Program-made: the position numbers and the translations under genes
Source: Alteribacter natronophilus
GTDB taxonomy: Bacteria; Bacillota; Bacilli; Bacillales; Salisediminibacteriaceae
Assembly: GCF_006007885.1 (NCBI RefSeq)
Contig: NZ_VCRO01000002.1
Span: 496,001-560,000, forward strand
DNA length: 64,000 nucleotides
Direction of reading: 5' to 3'
The notes under the pieces: model-generated
What the model saw: only the letters and a program-made list of their open reading frames with translations
Database searches by the model: none
What the model was told of the DNA's origin: nothing
Part shown: piece by piece, positions 1 through 7,789 of the stretch
How positions within the stretch are numbered: position 1 is the stretch's first letter
Layout: every line of letters begins with the position of its first letter

Positions 1-112
1 CATTGTCTGAAGAGCTTTGCGCTCCAGCGTTCTGCGGAATCATGAGCGGCACTATGAGCGCGAAAATCATCATAAAGATGATCCACTGGCGCATCGTTCG
101 TTTCCTCGGCAC
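1..112 (-). CDS. N-terminus of a secreted protein (partial)
   Basis: Only the first 37 codons are in the window; the rest lies beyond base 1. The start is GTG at 112, chosen because GAGGAG lies 8 nt upstream and the alternative ATG at 114 runs into a stop. The product begins VPRKRTMRQW, then has a hydrophobic core (about residues 10-25) and an Ala-Gly-Ala processing site before QSSSDN, so it is a classic Sec signal peptide. The mature protein cannot be identified. The neopullulanase and hexose genes next door make a secreted glycosidase such as an amylase possible, but that is inference from position alone. Confidence 0.7.
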   Translation of the reverse strand, partial: MPRKRTMRQWIIFMMIFALIVPLMIPQNAGAQSSSDN

Positions 113-778
113 ATCAATCACTCCTCTTTTTTTGTCATTGCGGGGCATGCCCTGCAATGTGAAAACAGGTCTTCATTAAGTGGCGGATCCGCACTGAAAC
201 GAGAGTCCTATGTACGGCAGCCTGTGTGAATAAAAATACTCACTGATGATCGCGTGCTGTGCTTCTGGAAATCCGGCCCTCCTTTCGTTATAACGTGTCG
301 GTGAAGGTGAATCCTGCTGATATTGTGCATTCTATAGAACAATTTCAGGGAAATCACTAGCAAAATGACAAAATAAGGCTAAAGAATTCTGAAAATTGGC
401 GCAAATAGGATGTAAGTTTGGGAGAAGAGGGGGCGAGGTCGAAAAGATGTAGTTATTTACCACTATAAGCAAAAAACAAGACGTACTTATGCCAAAAGAT
501 GTAGGGATTCGTGTCGATTGCCTGACCAGGAGTATACATCCAAAGGTGTATATATTAATGCGTTTTATAGGACTAATAGAACATGATAGGAATAGGTGGA
601 TTGCATAATTTGCCAGTTTTCTCACGGGGGCCAGAATGGCTGCAGTCGAATCCGGGGGGCTTTCGTTCCATGGGACATTAAACTGTTTCGCAGTACGAAC
701 CACCGGACAGAGGGAGGCGCAGAATCATGAAAAAAAGTATAATAGATTATAGAGTATTTAAGCGAAGGAGAGAGCGTA
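113..778. other. Intergenic region, 666 bp, no convincing gene
   Basis: The region separates the divergent secreted-protein gene and ROK kinase. A near-perfect hairpin (CATTGC/GCAATG outer arms with GGC/GCC inside, 136-159) lies just upstream of the minus-strand ribosome site. A TATAAT sits at 738-743 before the kinase without a matching -35. A 56-codon reading frame (727-897) has a good GGGAGG site but overlaps the kinase out of frame. The middle, about 330-620, is AT-rich and shows nothing recognisable. Confidence 0.5.
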
Positions 779-1714
779 ATGACAGGCACACCAGCGATTG
801 GCGTCGATATCGGGGGCACAAATACGAGAGTGGCCGCCGTGGACCGGGGAAATGGGACTATTATCGAAAAGGAATCTTTTTTCACAGACCCACTTGAAGG
901 GGCAGAAAGCTTTTTAACGAGAACTTCGGAGGCGATTGAAAAGGTAATGGGCCAGATTGAGGCACGTCCAGACGAAATTGGCGTCGGCTGTCCCGGCCCG
1001 ATCGACCCGTTTACCGGCACAATTCTCGACCCGCCGAACCTTGCAGGACTTCACCAGGTAAAATTAAAAGACGAAATGGAACGAATGACGGGAATGAAGG
1101 TAACGGTCGATAACGATGCAAACGCCGCAGCTCTTGCTGAAACACATTTTGGTGCAGCTTCCGGAGAAAAAAGCGCGGTCTATGTGACTGTCAGCACCGG
1201 TGTAGGCGGCGGCATTACGCTGAACGGCCGTCTCGTATCCGGAAAAACCGGTAATGCAGGGGAAATCGGCAATATGATTGTAGACCCGGGATTTTCAGGC
1301 GAGCAGATAACTTCTTCGGGTCATATGGGCAGCGGCACACTGGAAAGGCTGGCCTCCGGTACTGCCATCGGTCTTGCAGGAAAAGAGCAGCTTGGCCTGA
1401 GTGGTAAAGCGGAGGAGGTTTTCGAGCTGGCTGGCGAAGGAAACAGCGGGGCACAGGCGATCATTGACAGAGCCATCGGCTATCTCGCCATCGCCACAGC
1501 AAACCTCGCAAACACACTCGACCCGGATGTGTTTGTGTTCGGCGGCGGCGTGATGAAGCAGAAAAGCGTGATTCCAAAACTGGCTGAGCTGACGAGGGGC
1601 TGTCTGTACCCGAGCCTCGCCGGCACCCTCGACATCCGCTCCGCTGCACTCGGTCAGGATGCCGGCGTTATCGGCGCAGCGCTCCTGCCGACGTACCGGC
1701 AGATGGATGAATAA
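779..1714 (+). CDS. ROK family sugar kinase (glucokinase-like), lacking the zinc site
   Basis: Probable ATP-dependent hexose kinase of the ROK family, 311 aa, cytoplasmic. The N-terminus carries the phosphate-binding motif DIGGTNTR, the middle has the catalytic DNDANAA segment, and GEIG followed by ASGTAI matches the sugar-binding half. Unusually, the family zinc site is gone: the usual GEIGH histidine is Asn (GEIGN), and the CxCGxxGC cysteines are replaced by SSGHMGSGTLE, leaving no cysteines in that loop. Start ATG has GGAGAG 8 nt upstream. It faces the neopullulanase gene convergently, and the surrounding genes act on maltodextrin and mannose. The substrate is not shown by sequence; glucose or fructose are likely. 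Confidence 0.85.
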   Translation: MTGTPAIGVDIGGTNTRVAAVDRGNGTIIEKESFFTDPLEGAESFLTRTSEAIEKVMGQIEARPDEIGVGCPGPIDPFTGTILDPPNLAGLHQVKLKDEMERMTGMKVTVDNDANAAALAETHFGAASGEKSAVYVTVSTGVGGGITLNGRLVSGKTGNAGEIGNMIVDPGFSGEQITSSGHMGSGTLERLASGTAIGLAGKEQLGLSGKAEEVFELAGEGNSGAQAIIDRAIGYLAIATANLANTLDPDVFVFGGGVMKQKSVIPKLAELTRGCLYPSLAGTLDIRSAALGQDAGVIGAALLPTYRQMDE

Positions 1715-1724
1715 GGAATAAAGG

Positions 1725-1758
1725 AAGGAGGCTGATCGCTGTGATCAGCCTCCTTTGA
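1725..1758 (+). terminator. Terminator after the ROK kinase
   Basis: Perfect 13-bp stem AAGGAGGCTGATC/GATCAGCCTCCTT with a 5-nt loop and a short T run, 11 bp after the stop codon. Confidence 0.75.
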
Positions 1759-1810
1759 CAGCAGAGGTGGAATAACGTTCTAATAGAAGCTGAACCTCTA
1801 TAGTACTCGG

Positions 1811-1956
1811 ATTAATCGCTCCAAATACCGGACTATCCGCTCCAAAGCCTGAGCTAATCGCTCCAATGGAGAATCCAATCGCTCTAAAGTCTAAGCTAAT
1901 CGCTCCAATGGAGAATCCAATCGCTCTAAAGCCCAGCCTAATCGCTCCAAGGAAAA
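1811..1956. repeat. Array of 21-bp repeats (word TAATCGCTCCAA)
   Basis: Seven imperfect units of 20-21 bp, each containing a form of (T)AATCGCTCCAA. Units 3-4 and 5-6 form an almost exact 42-bp direct repeat (1852-1893 and 1894-1935). The array fills the space between convergent genes and abuts the stop codon of the neopullulanase gene. No function is known to me. Confidence 0.85.
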
Positions 1957-3735
1957 TTACTGCTCCTTCAGAATCACACCACTCTTCGGCTCAACAGACA
2001 CCTTGAGCCTGCCCTTTTTAACCTCGTAACGACCCTCTTCAAACACGGCGCGGAACGTGCCTTTCCCTAGTCCGTCCAGCGTAACCGTTTCCTTACGGTC
2101 AGAACTGTTCAGTACGAACACAAATCGGCTGTGGTCATCGGTCCGCTCGTACGCCACCAGACGGCTGTCCTTCTCTGCGGACAGAAAACGGAATGTGCCG
2201 TCACGAAGCGCACGGTGCTGCTTCCGCAGGGCAATCAGCTCCCTGTAAAAATCGAACAGCTCACGGTCCTGATGATCCTCGTCCCAGATCATCGGCGCCC
2301 GGCAGCCCGGATCGTGTCCGCCGGCCATCCCGAACTCGTCGCCGTAGTAAATACAAGGCGCACCGGTGTAGGTGAGCTGGAACGTGGCCGCAAGCTTCAT
2401 AAGATCCTTGTCGCCGTCGGCAATCGTCAGCAGGCGCGGCGTGTCGTGGGAATCGAGCAGATTAAACGCAGCCTCGTTCACCTGTTTCGGATACGCCACC
2501 TGAATCGCGTCGAGACGTCCCATGAACGATTCCGCATCGATCTCCCGCATGGCAAAAAACTCAAGAATGCCGTTTGTCACCGGATAGTTCATGACGGCGT
2601 CGAACTGGTCGCCACCGAGCCAGGCGAGGGAGTTGTGCCAGATCTCGCCGAGAATGTAAGCTTCCGGATTTGCTTTTTTCACAACATCGCGGAACTCACG
2701 CCAGAACTGATGATCAACTTCGTTCGCCACATCCAGGCGCCAGCCGTCAACACCAACATCCTCCACCCAGTAGCGGGCAACTTCCAGAAGATAAGCCTTC
2801 ACTTCGCGGTTTTCCGTGTTGAGTTTCGGCATTGATGCCACGAAACCGAACGTGTCATAGTTTGGATCCGGCTCAGTCACCACTTCGTCTTCCCGGAGGT
2901 GGAACCAGCTGGCGAACCGCGACTTCCGGCCGTTTTTCAGCACATCCTGAAACGGAGGGAAGTAGTAGCCGCTGTGATTGAACACCGCATCGAGCATGAT
3001 CTTAATCCCGCGCTTATGGGCCTCGCGCACGAGTTCCTTCGCTTTTTCGTTGTCCCCGAACTGCGGGTCCACCTTCAGATAATCAATCGTATCGTATTTG
3101 TGATTTGATTTCGCCTCAAAAAACGGTGTGAAGTAAATACAGGTAATCCCCAGCTCCTCGAGGTGACCCAGATGATCGATCACACCCTGAAGATCGCCCC
3201 CGAAGAAATTATCTCGCGTCGGTTCCCCGTCAGGCTTCCACTCTTCTGTTTCCGGAGGGTTCAGGGATGGATCCCCATTGGCAAAACGCTCCGGGAAAAT
3301 CTGATAGAACACGGCATTTTTCACCCAGGATGGGGGTTCGTTCACGTCAACCGGATTCAAAAACGGAAATTCAAACATACCGGAAGGAGACTCGAGCATC
3401 CCGATCCCGGCCTGGGACTGGGCACCCTCCTTCTGAAAACCGACCTCGTTATAATAGAGGGTTTCGTCACCGCTCTCCAGGCGGAACGCGTAGGCAAAGC
3501 GGCGGTATTTCGGCTTCACCGCAGCCTGGTAGTAGTCAAACAGGCTGTCACTTGCGAACTTCTCCATTTTCGTCGTCTGAATGTGCTCCGGAACAAACCT
3601 GTACTTGTCCCCGTGCACCACGTACACACGGTCCACATCGTTCCGCTTCGTACGGATCCGGATGTGGAGCGTCTCTTTGTCGTACGCATAGGCGTAATGT
3701 GATTTAGGCTGGTGAAACACAGCTTCCAGTAACAT
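1957..3735 (-). CDS. Neopullulanase / cyclomaltodextrinase family glycosidase (GH13)
   Basis: Intracellular alpha-glycosidase of 592 aa that hydrolyses maltodextrins, cyclodextrins or pullulan fragments. No signal peptide is present. The N-terminal 120 residues match the extra beta domain of this subfamily (MLLEAVFHQPKSHYAYAYD start), followed by a GH13 barrel. Conserved regions are visible in order: DAVFNHSG, DGWRLDVANE (nucleophile Asp), GEIWHN (acid/base Glu) and LLDSHDTPR (stabilising Asp). The frame is open further upstream, but ATG at 3735 has AGGAGGGG 8 nt before it and gives the normal family length. A cre-like operator (3859-3872) lies upstream, between it and divergent manA, which suggests glucose repression. 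Confidence 0.93.
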   Translation of the reverse strand: MLLEAVFHQPKSHYAYAYDKETLHIRIRTKRNDVDRVYVVHGDKYRFVPEHIQTTKMEKFASDSLFDYYQAAVKPKYRRFAYAFRLESGDETLYYNEVGFQKEGAQSQAGIGMLESPSGMFEFPFLNPVDVNEPPSWVKNAVFYQIFPERFANGDPSLNPPETEEWKPDGEPTRDNFFGGDLQGVIDHLGHLEELGITCIYFTPFFEAKSNHKYDTIDYLKVDPQFGDNEKAKELVREAHKRGIKIMLDAVFNHSGYYFPPFQDVLKNGRKSRFASWFHLREDEVVTEPDPNYDTFGFVASMPKLNTENREVKAYLLEVARYWVEDVGVDGWRLDVANEVDHQFWREFRDVVKKANPEAYILGEIWHNSLAWLGGDQFDAVMNYPVTNGILEFFAMREIDAESFMGRLDAIQVAYPKQVNEAAFNLLDSHDTPRLLTIADGDKDLMKLAATFQLTYTGAPCIYYGDEFGMAGGHDPGCRAPMIWDEDHQDRELFDFYRELIALRKQHRALRDGTFRFLSAEKDSRLVAYERTDDHSRFVFVLNSSDRKETVTLDGLGKGTFRAVFEEGRYEVKKGRLKVSVEPKSGVILKEQ

Positions 3736-3858
3736 GATGATACCCCTCCTGCAATTTTTATTATTCACTGCACAGCCCTCCAGGGCCGCGTTGATTCCCG
3801 CGTGCATACCGGCTACAATAGACAGGCGGCGGCTGCCGTAAAGCGCATAGAAAAATAG

Positions 3859-3872
3859 TGCAACCGCTTGCA
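3859..3872. promoter_or_regulatory. cre-like CcpA operator (TGCAACCGCTTGCA)
   Basis: This 14-mer matches the catabolite-responsive element pattern TGNAANCGNTTNCA at every fixed position and is nearly palindromic. It lies in the divergent region between the neopullulanase and manA. On the minus strand a possible promoter, TTTACG then 16 bp then TATTGT, follows directly. A LacI/MalR-type regulator could use the same site. Confidence 0.65.
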
Positions 3873-3983
3873 CTCGATCAAAAAAATAAAACCGGCACTT
3901 ACGAAGAGTATACCACGGTGCATGAAAGCGCGTCCACGAACCATGGGGCCCAGCAGATATCGATACATACAGGAGGAATATAC

Positions 3984-4934
3984 ATGTCCAGCATCCTATT
4001 TCTGTCACCTGTCTTCAAGGAAAAAATCTGGGGCGGTGACCGTCTCGAAAAACAGTTCAATTACCCGATTCCATCCGGACAGACCGGGGAGTGCTGGGGA
4101 ATTTCCGGCCATGAAAACGGCACAAATGAGGTCCTTGGCGGTCCTTACGCAGGCAAAACTGTCCGCGCGCTATGGGAAAACCACAGAGAGCTTTTTAACA
4201 GCGAACCCGGGGATGAATTCCCGCTCCTCGTCAAAATCATCGACGCCCAGGACGACCTGAGCGTACAGGTTCACCCGGACGACGAGTACGCAAAGGAACA
4301 TGAAAACTACGCCTTCGGAAAAACCGAATGCTGGTACATCCTGGACCGTGATCCCGGAGCAAAGCTGATCCTCGGCCACAGCGCCGAAACCCGCGGGGAA
4401 CTCTCCCGGATGGTAGATAAAGGACAGTGGGACGAACTGTTCCGCGACGTGCCTGTAGAGAAAGGCGACTTCTATTACGTTCCGAGCGGCACCGTTCACG
4501 CCATCGGCAAAGGCATCATGATCCTTGAAATTCAGCAGAGCTCTGACATTACGTACCGGTTCTACGACTACGACCGGACCGATGACACCGGCAGCACCCG
4601 GGACCTTCACATTGAAGATTCCGTAGCCTGCTCAATGGTTCCCCATGAAGACGTCCGCCCGGAGCGTACCGAAACACAGCACGGCGACCTCAGCGTTACC
4701 CGCCTCATCCGCGAGCGCTACTTCACTGTGGACCGCTGGGAACTTAACGGACAGACATCGCAGACAAACGATCATTACCTGCTCATGAGCGTCATCGAAG
4801 GCGAAGGCACCATCACTGCAGACGGCGAACCGCAAAAATTAAAAAAAGGCGACCACTTCATCATCCCCGCCACCGTCCGAAGCTATGACCTGAGCGGCAG
4901 CCTGACCATCATGTCCTCCCAGACCACCCGCTGA
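3984..4934 (+). CDS. manA: Mannose-6-phosphate isomerase, class I
   Basis: Zinc enzyme interconverting mannose 6-phosphate and fructose 6-phosphate, linking mannose to glycolysis. The 316 aa length is normal for the short Bacillus type. The metal-site segments QVHPDDEYA, KTECWYIL and GTVHAIG are visible, and the protein begins with the family-typical LSPVFKEKIWGG. The start ATG is set by AGGAGG at 3971-3976; the open frame upstream is not conserved. It is transcribed away from the neopullulanase across the shared cre-like operator. A MITE-like repeat follows the stop codon. Confidence 0.95.
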   Translation: MSSILFLSPVFKEKIWGGDRLEKQFNYPIPSGQTGECWGISGHENGTNEVLGGPYAGKTVRALWENHRELFNSEPGDEFPLLVKIIDAQDDLSVQVHPDDEYAKEHENYAFGKTECWYILDRDPGAKLILGHSAETRGELSRMVDKGQWDELFRDVPVEKGDFYYVPSGTVHAIGKGIMILEIQQSSDITYRFYDYDRTDDTGSTRDLHIEDSVACSMVPHEDVRPERTETQHGDLSVTRLIRERYFTVDRWELNGQTSQTNDHYLLMSVIEGEGTITADGEPQKLKKGDHFIIPATVRSYDLSGSLTIMSSQTTR

Positions 4935-4945
4935 GGATAAAAGAA

Positions 4946-5043
4946 AGCTGTTTTTGCACAGGTTGCTGCTATTCGCAAATCATTTTTGGAGCGGAAAGCG
5001 TCGGCCTGCAGCGCAGAAAAACAACAATCTTTCCGAGAACAGC
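4946..5043. repeat. MITE-like repeat, copy 1 (98 bp)
   Basis: Begins AGCTGTTTTTGCACAGGTTG and ends with CAACAATCTTTCCGAGAACAGC, so the ends are imperfect inverted repeats of about 22 bp. The middle holds the GCGGAAAGCG...CCTGCAGCG core shared with other copies in the window. Confidence 0.7.
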
Positions 5044-5044
5044 C

Positions 5045-5120
5045 AAAAGAAAACCCGCACCCGCATGCGGGAACACGAAGGCGCCCCCTCTCCAGAGCAA
5101 ACTAAGAAGAGGGGGCGCCT
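5045..5120 (-). terminator. Terminator region for the coiled-coil gene
   Basis: A perfect 13-bp stem AGGCGCCCCCTCT/AGAGGGGGCGCCT (5079-5120) is followed, in minus-strand direction, by a shorter CCCGC/GCGGG hairpin and TTTTCTTTT. Confidence 0.65.
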
Positions 5121-5127
5121 GCATGAT

Positions 5128-5382
5128 TTATACCTTCGAAGGCCCCTGATGGGCCATCTCCATAAAAGAATGAAGAATCACTTCATCCGAATTAATATTC
5201 TCAATATGCTTTAACTCCACGCTCGTTTTCAGCGTCTCCACTTCCTCCTGTAGAAAAGCCATCTGTTCAATCGTTTCACCGATGCCGTTTTTCACAGGCA
5301 CGAGATCCTCCTTGCACGTCATCCGTTTTTCAATCTGGGCTACTTTATGAATCAGGGTTTTGAGAAGATCTGTATCAGTCAC
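5128..5382 (-). CDS. Small coiled-coil protein of unknown function
   Basis: I do not recognise a family with certainty. The 84-aa product is acidic and largely helical, with heptad-like Leu/Ile/Val spacing (LLKTLIHKVAQIEKR, then FLQEEVETLKTSVELKHIE), and the MTCKEDL segment recalls small coiled-coil proteins common in Bacillus genomes. The start is GTG at 5382 with AAAGGAG 10 nt upstream. It lies 72 bp downstream of the ssb gene in the same direction and ends just before a strong hairpin, so it may be co-transcribed with ssb. No signal peptide or membrane segment is seen. Confidence 0.65.
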   Translation of the reverse strand: MTDTDLLKTLIHKVAQIEKRMTCKEDLVPVKNGIGETIEQMAFLQEEVETLKTSVELKHIENINSDEVILHSFMEMAHQGPSKV

Positions 5383-5454
5383 TGGGGAATCGCTCCTTTG
5401 GCGGTTTAATGTTGGGGTAAAGCCGGGGGAAACGGGCCGTGCGATAAGAAAAGT

Positions 5455-5844
5455 TTAAGGTGCAGCAGATGGGACAGGGGCCTGCTCCTCTTCGTGTTCC
5501 TTTTTAAGCGTCGTCGATTCCGGAGGTTTAATCTGCAGAAAGTGAATACCTTCTGCCACCATATCCATCTTAAATATTCTCCGGTTTTCGCTGTTCGTAT
5601 AGTTGCTTGTCTGCAGCCGCCCATTGACAGAAATCATGGAACCTTTCCCGCAGACTGAGGTTAGACGCTCGGCGCTCCCTTTCCACATAATGCAGGGGAT
5701 GAAGTCGGCGTCGTATTCGCCGTCCGGGTTTCTGAAGTTCCGCTGGACGGCCACTGTAAATTTTGATAGTGCTACACCTTCCTTCGTGAAGTAAAGATCC
5801 GGATCTTTTACAAGTCTTCCAACAAGGCTTACCTGGTTCAGCAT
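5455..5844 (-). CDS. ssbB: Single-stranded DNA-binding protein (SsbB-like)
   Basis: OB-fold protein that coats single-stranded DNA, 129 aa, starting MLNQVSLVGRLVKDPDL, the usual SSB opening. The acidic DDDIPF-type C-terminal tip of housekeeping SsbA is absent; the tail ends APVPSAAP, as expected for the shorter, competence-linked SsbB class. AGGAGAG lies 8 nt before ATG 5844. An in-frame ATG at 5904 has an even better site (AAGGAGGTGA, 6 nt away), which would add 20 residues; the family alignment favours 5844. The sequence is fairly divergent from B. subtilis SsbB. The role in transformation is inferred from the family. Confidence 0.85.
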   Translation of the reverse strand: MLNQVSLVGRLVKDPDLYFTKEGVALSKFTVAVQRNFRNPDGEYDADFIPCIMWKGSAERLTSVCGKGSMISVNGRLQTSNYTNSENRRIFKMDMVAEGIHFLQIKPPESTTLKKEHEEEQAPVPSAAP

Positions 5845-5863
5845 ATTTTCCACTCTCCTGAAA

Positions 5864-6235
5864 TCAGATTTTTTGACGGGCAGTCCACTTTTCAATAGAG
5901 ACATCAGTTTTCACCTCCTTGAGTGAGGCGGTGCCCGGTTCCTTGCGGTAAATGCCGAGGCAGGAGCGGCCAGTCTGCGGGTTTCGGACATTGTGCAGAA
6001 TGGCCTTGAAAAACGGCTGGACCTGGTGCAGCTGAAGAGAAGGTGAGCTGCTGCTTCCTGTAACCACTGACGGGGAAATTGGGGCACGGAGGTTCACTCC
6101 CTGAGGATCAAATTGGGGTGCTTTCAGCGGTGGGCAGTATGAAGGCTTATTACTGGTCAGTGAACAGGAGCGGTATGGCAAACGGGAAAAATGAAGTTTG
6201 CCCTGGTGAAACTTCACGCTGGCTGAATGAAACAT
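5864..6235 (-). CDS. Hypothetical protein upstream of ssbB
   Basis: Possible 123-aa product, unrecognised. The 3' half (5864-6110) has codon usage and third-base variation like a real gene and ends KWTARQKI 19 bp before the ssbB start, which would suit an operon. The 5' end is weak: no ribosome site precedes ATG 6235, the N-terminal part is odd in composition (SCSLTSNKPSYCPP), and no domain is seen. It may start elsewhere or be a remnant. The perfect Shine-Dalgarno at the ssbB alternative start lies inside this frame. Confidence 0.35.
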   Translation of the reverse strand: MFHSASVKFHQGKLHFSRLPYRSCSLTSNKPSYCPPLKAPQFDPQGVNLRAPISPSVVTGSSSSPSLQLHQVQPFFKAILHNVRNPQTGRSCLGIYRKEPGTASLKEVKTDVSIEKWTARQKI

Positions 6236-6809
6236 TAAGTATTTTGTGTACAAACGCCAAAAACGTGTGGTGGCTGGTGAAAGGGCTGAAATCGGACAAA
6301 AAAAAGCGCAGTGGCGAAAAAACACCCTGAAATCTGTATTGTCCATATTTTGTGCCGGTAACAGTCACCAGAAGACGGTTTTCAGCTCATACCAGTGGGG
6401 ACAGTGAAAACTTCCATTGCAGAGGAAGGGCTGGCAGGGCTGGCCGTATCATGTCGGGAAAGAAGAGGGGGGGATCCTGACAGGAAAACGGTAACAGGAG
6501 AAGTGAAGAGGAAGGATCAGGTGTGAATCGTGATGGCAGGTCTGTGCTCTTAAGTGAACACCGGCGCCCGGGTGTACTGGAGAGCAAGACGCTGTTCTTA
6601 CTTTCAATAGTAGATGAAGGAGAAAATATATTCAACTGTTTTTCGGTTAAATATTCAAAAAATTACAAATTGTGCACCTGGATCATATGAAATAACCGTG
6701 CCCAGGGTGCCGGTTTCCGGATTATTCTGCAAATAAATATGTGCAACTAAGGTCTCATGCTTATTTGCATTTTTATGGACAGGTGTCGAATTAAGGCGGT
6801 CGAAAGAAA
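6236..6809. other. Intergenic region, 574 bp, no gene seen
   Basis: No reading frame here has a ribosome site plus a credible protein. The stretch 6440-6500 is purine-rich on the plus strand. An imperfect hairpin around 6695-6750 (AATAACCG and CCGGATTATT arms) precedes the csp promoter. Nothing else is recognised. Confidence 0.4.
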
Positions 6810-6860
6810 TTGACTGTGAATTGTACCGTTGCTATATTAAAAGTGTGGTCAAAGCCACAC
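6810..6860 (+). promoter_or_regulatory. csp promoter and 5' mRNA hairpin
   Basis: TTGACT (6810-6815), 17-bp spacer, TATATT (6833-6838): a strong sigma-A promoter. The transcript would begin near 6845, so a GTGTGG/CCACAC hairpin (6843-6860) would sit at its very 5' end, where such stems usually protect mRNA. Confidence 0.8.
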
Positions 6861-6893
6861 AAGATTTTAATACGAAGGGAATGTGTTAGAAAC

Positions 6894-7091
6894 ATGCAAG
6901 GAAAAGTGAAATGGTTCAACGCTGAAAAAGGTTTTGGTTTCATCGAGCGCGAAGGTGGAGACGATGTATTCGTTCACTTCTCTGCGATCGAACAGGAAGG
7001 TTTCAAGAGTCTTGAAGAGGGTCAGGACGTTGAGTTCGAAATCGTAGAAGGTGCTCGCGGACCTCAGGCAGCGAACGTAACGAAGCTTTAA
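6894..7091 (+). CDS. csp: Cold-shock protein (CspA/CspB family)
   Basis: Single cold-shock domain of 65 aa that binds single-stranded RNA and DNA and acts as an RNA chaperone. Both nucleic-acid binding motifs are present: KGFGFIE (RNP1, residues 13-19) and DVFVHFSAI (RNP2, about 25-33). It lacks the Cys residues of some paralogs. It is a single-gene unit: strong promoter at 6810-6838, a leader of about 50 nt with a 5' hairpin, and its own terminator. The ribosome site (GAAGGG at 6874-6879) is unusually far, 14 nt, from ATG 6894, which may matter for temperature-dependent translation. Confidence 0.95.
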   Translation: MQGKVKWFNAEKGFGFIEREGGDDVFVHFSAIEQEGFKSLEEGQDVEFEIVEGARGPQAANVTKL

Positions 7092-7180
7092 TGATTCGCA
7101 CTTCCCTTAAATAGAGGTAGTGGTCGTTCATTCGATTGCACGAAGCTTTTTGTTAGGGGTAAAATGTAAGCGAACACAAA

Positions 7181-7220
7181 GCCTGCTCTTAAGCCAATCC
7201 GGCTTTCGGGCAGGTTTTTT
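7181..7220 (+). terminator. Terminator of csp
   Basis: CCTGC/GCAGG outer stem and GCC/GGC inner stem followed by six T, 90 bp downstream of the csp stop. Confidence 0.8.
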
Positions 7221-7329
7221 CGTACGTGAAATTTATTAATAAGAACCCCGTTATTGTATTGTTGATTTACGCTCATAACTCTCCCTTTCCGAGGGAACCA
7301 CTACAGCTACTAGTGAAGCAGATGTTCTT

Positions 7330-7515
7330 TGCTGTTCCCGCAGGAGTGAAGCGCACCTACAGCCAATAAATATAGACATGCGGAGCTTCACGCCGGCAGT
7401 GAGACTCCTGCGGCAGTCGGGGACAGGGGGAGACCCCGCAGGGCGATGGCCTGAGGAGGCTCCCCGGACCGCGCGGAAAGCGAACGGACCGCGCGAAGCG
7501 AAGCTTTTTGTTCAG
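7330..7515. repeat. Bacillus-type intergenic repeat (GACTCCTGCGG / CCCCGCAGGG core)
   Basis: Contains GAGACTCCTGCGGCAG, GACCCCGCAGGGCG, GAGGAGGCTCC and GCGGAAAGCGAA blocks in the order seen in the dispersed GC-rich repeats of many Bacillus genomes. The same blocks recur at 45640-45780 and 55791-55900. A hairpin with a T run (7546-7579) follows. Confidence 0.65.
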
Positions 7516-7545
7516 CAGTGCAGCAGCGATCTTATAGTTTTTCAA

Positions 7546-7579
7546 ACCTTCCCACCTTTCTGCGGGGAGGTCTCTTTTT
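7546..7579 (+). terminator. Terminator-like hairpin before hpf
   Basis: ACCTTCCC/GGGGAGGT stem followed by CTCTTTTT. What transcript it ends is not clear; it may belong to the repeat or act as a second csp terminator. Confidence 0.5.
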
Positions 7580-7789
7580 GCACACTGTTACGCTGACAGT
7601 AAATAGAAGAAGCTGCACATCCGTGGTTTAACAGAACCTGCATAGTGGAATTAGCAGAGTACTCTCCAGTTGTGGGAGAAACCAATCATGCAGGGAGTGA
7701 GCATGGCAGTGCAGTCTGAGGCAGTGCATTTTCTTCCTAAACTTTCCGACTGCATCCGACAAAAAGATTTGATGTTTTTCTCGTTTTCA

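Noticed and set aside
17-229. Plus-strand 70-codon frame at the left edge
   Set aside because: It is antisense to the signal-peptide gene, has no ribosome site and reads as low-quality protein.
2131-2835. 234-codon frame antisense to the neopullulanase
   Set aside because: Shadow of a gene with complete GH13 motifs on the other strand; no start signal.
6079-6330. 83-codon plus-strand frame near ssbB
   Set aside because: No ribosome site and opposite to the more gene-like minus frame.
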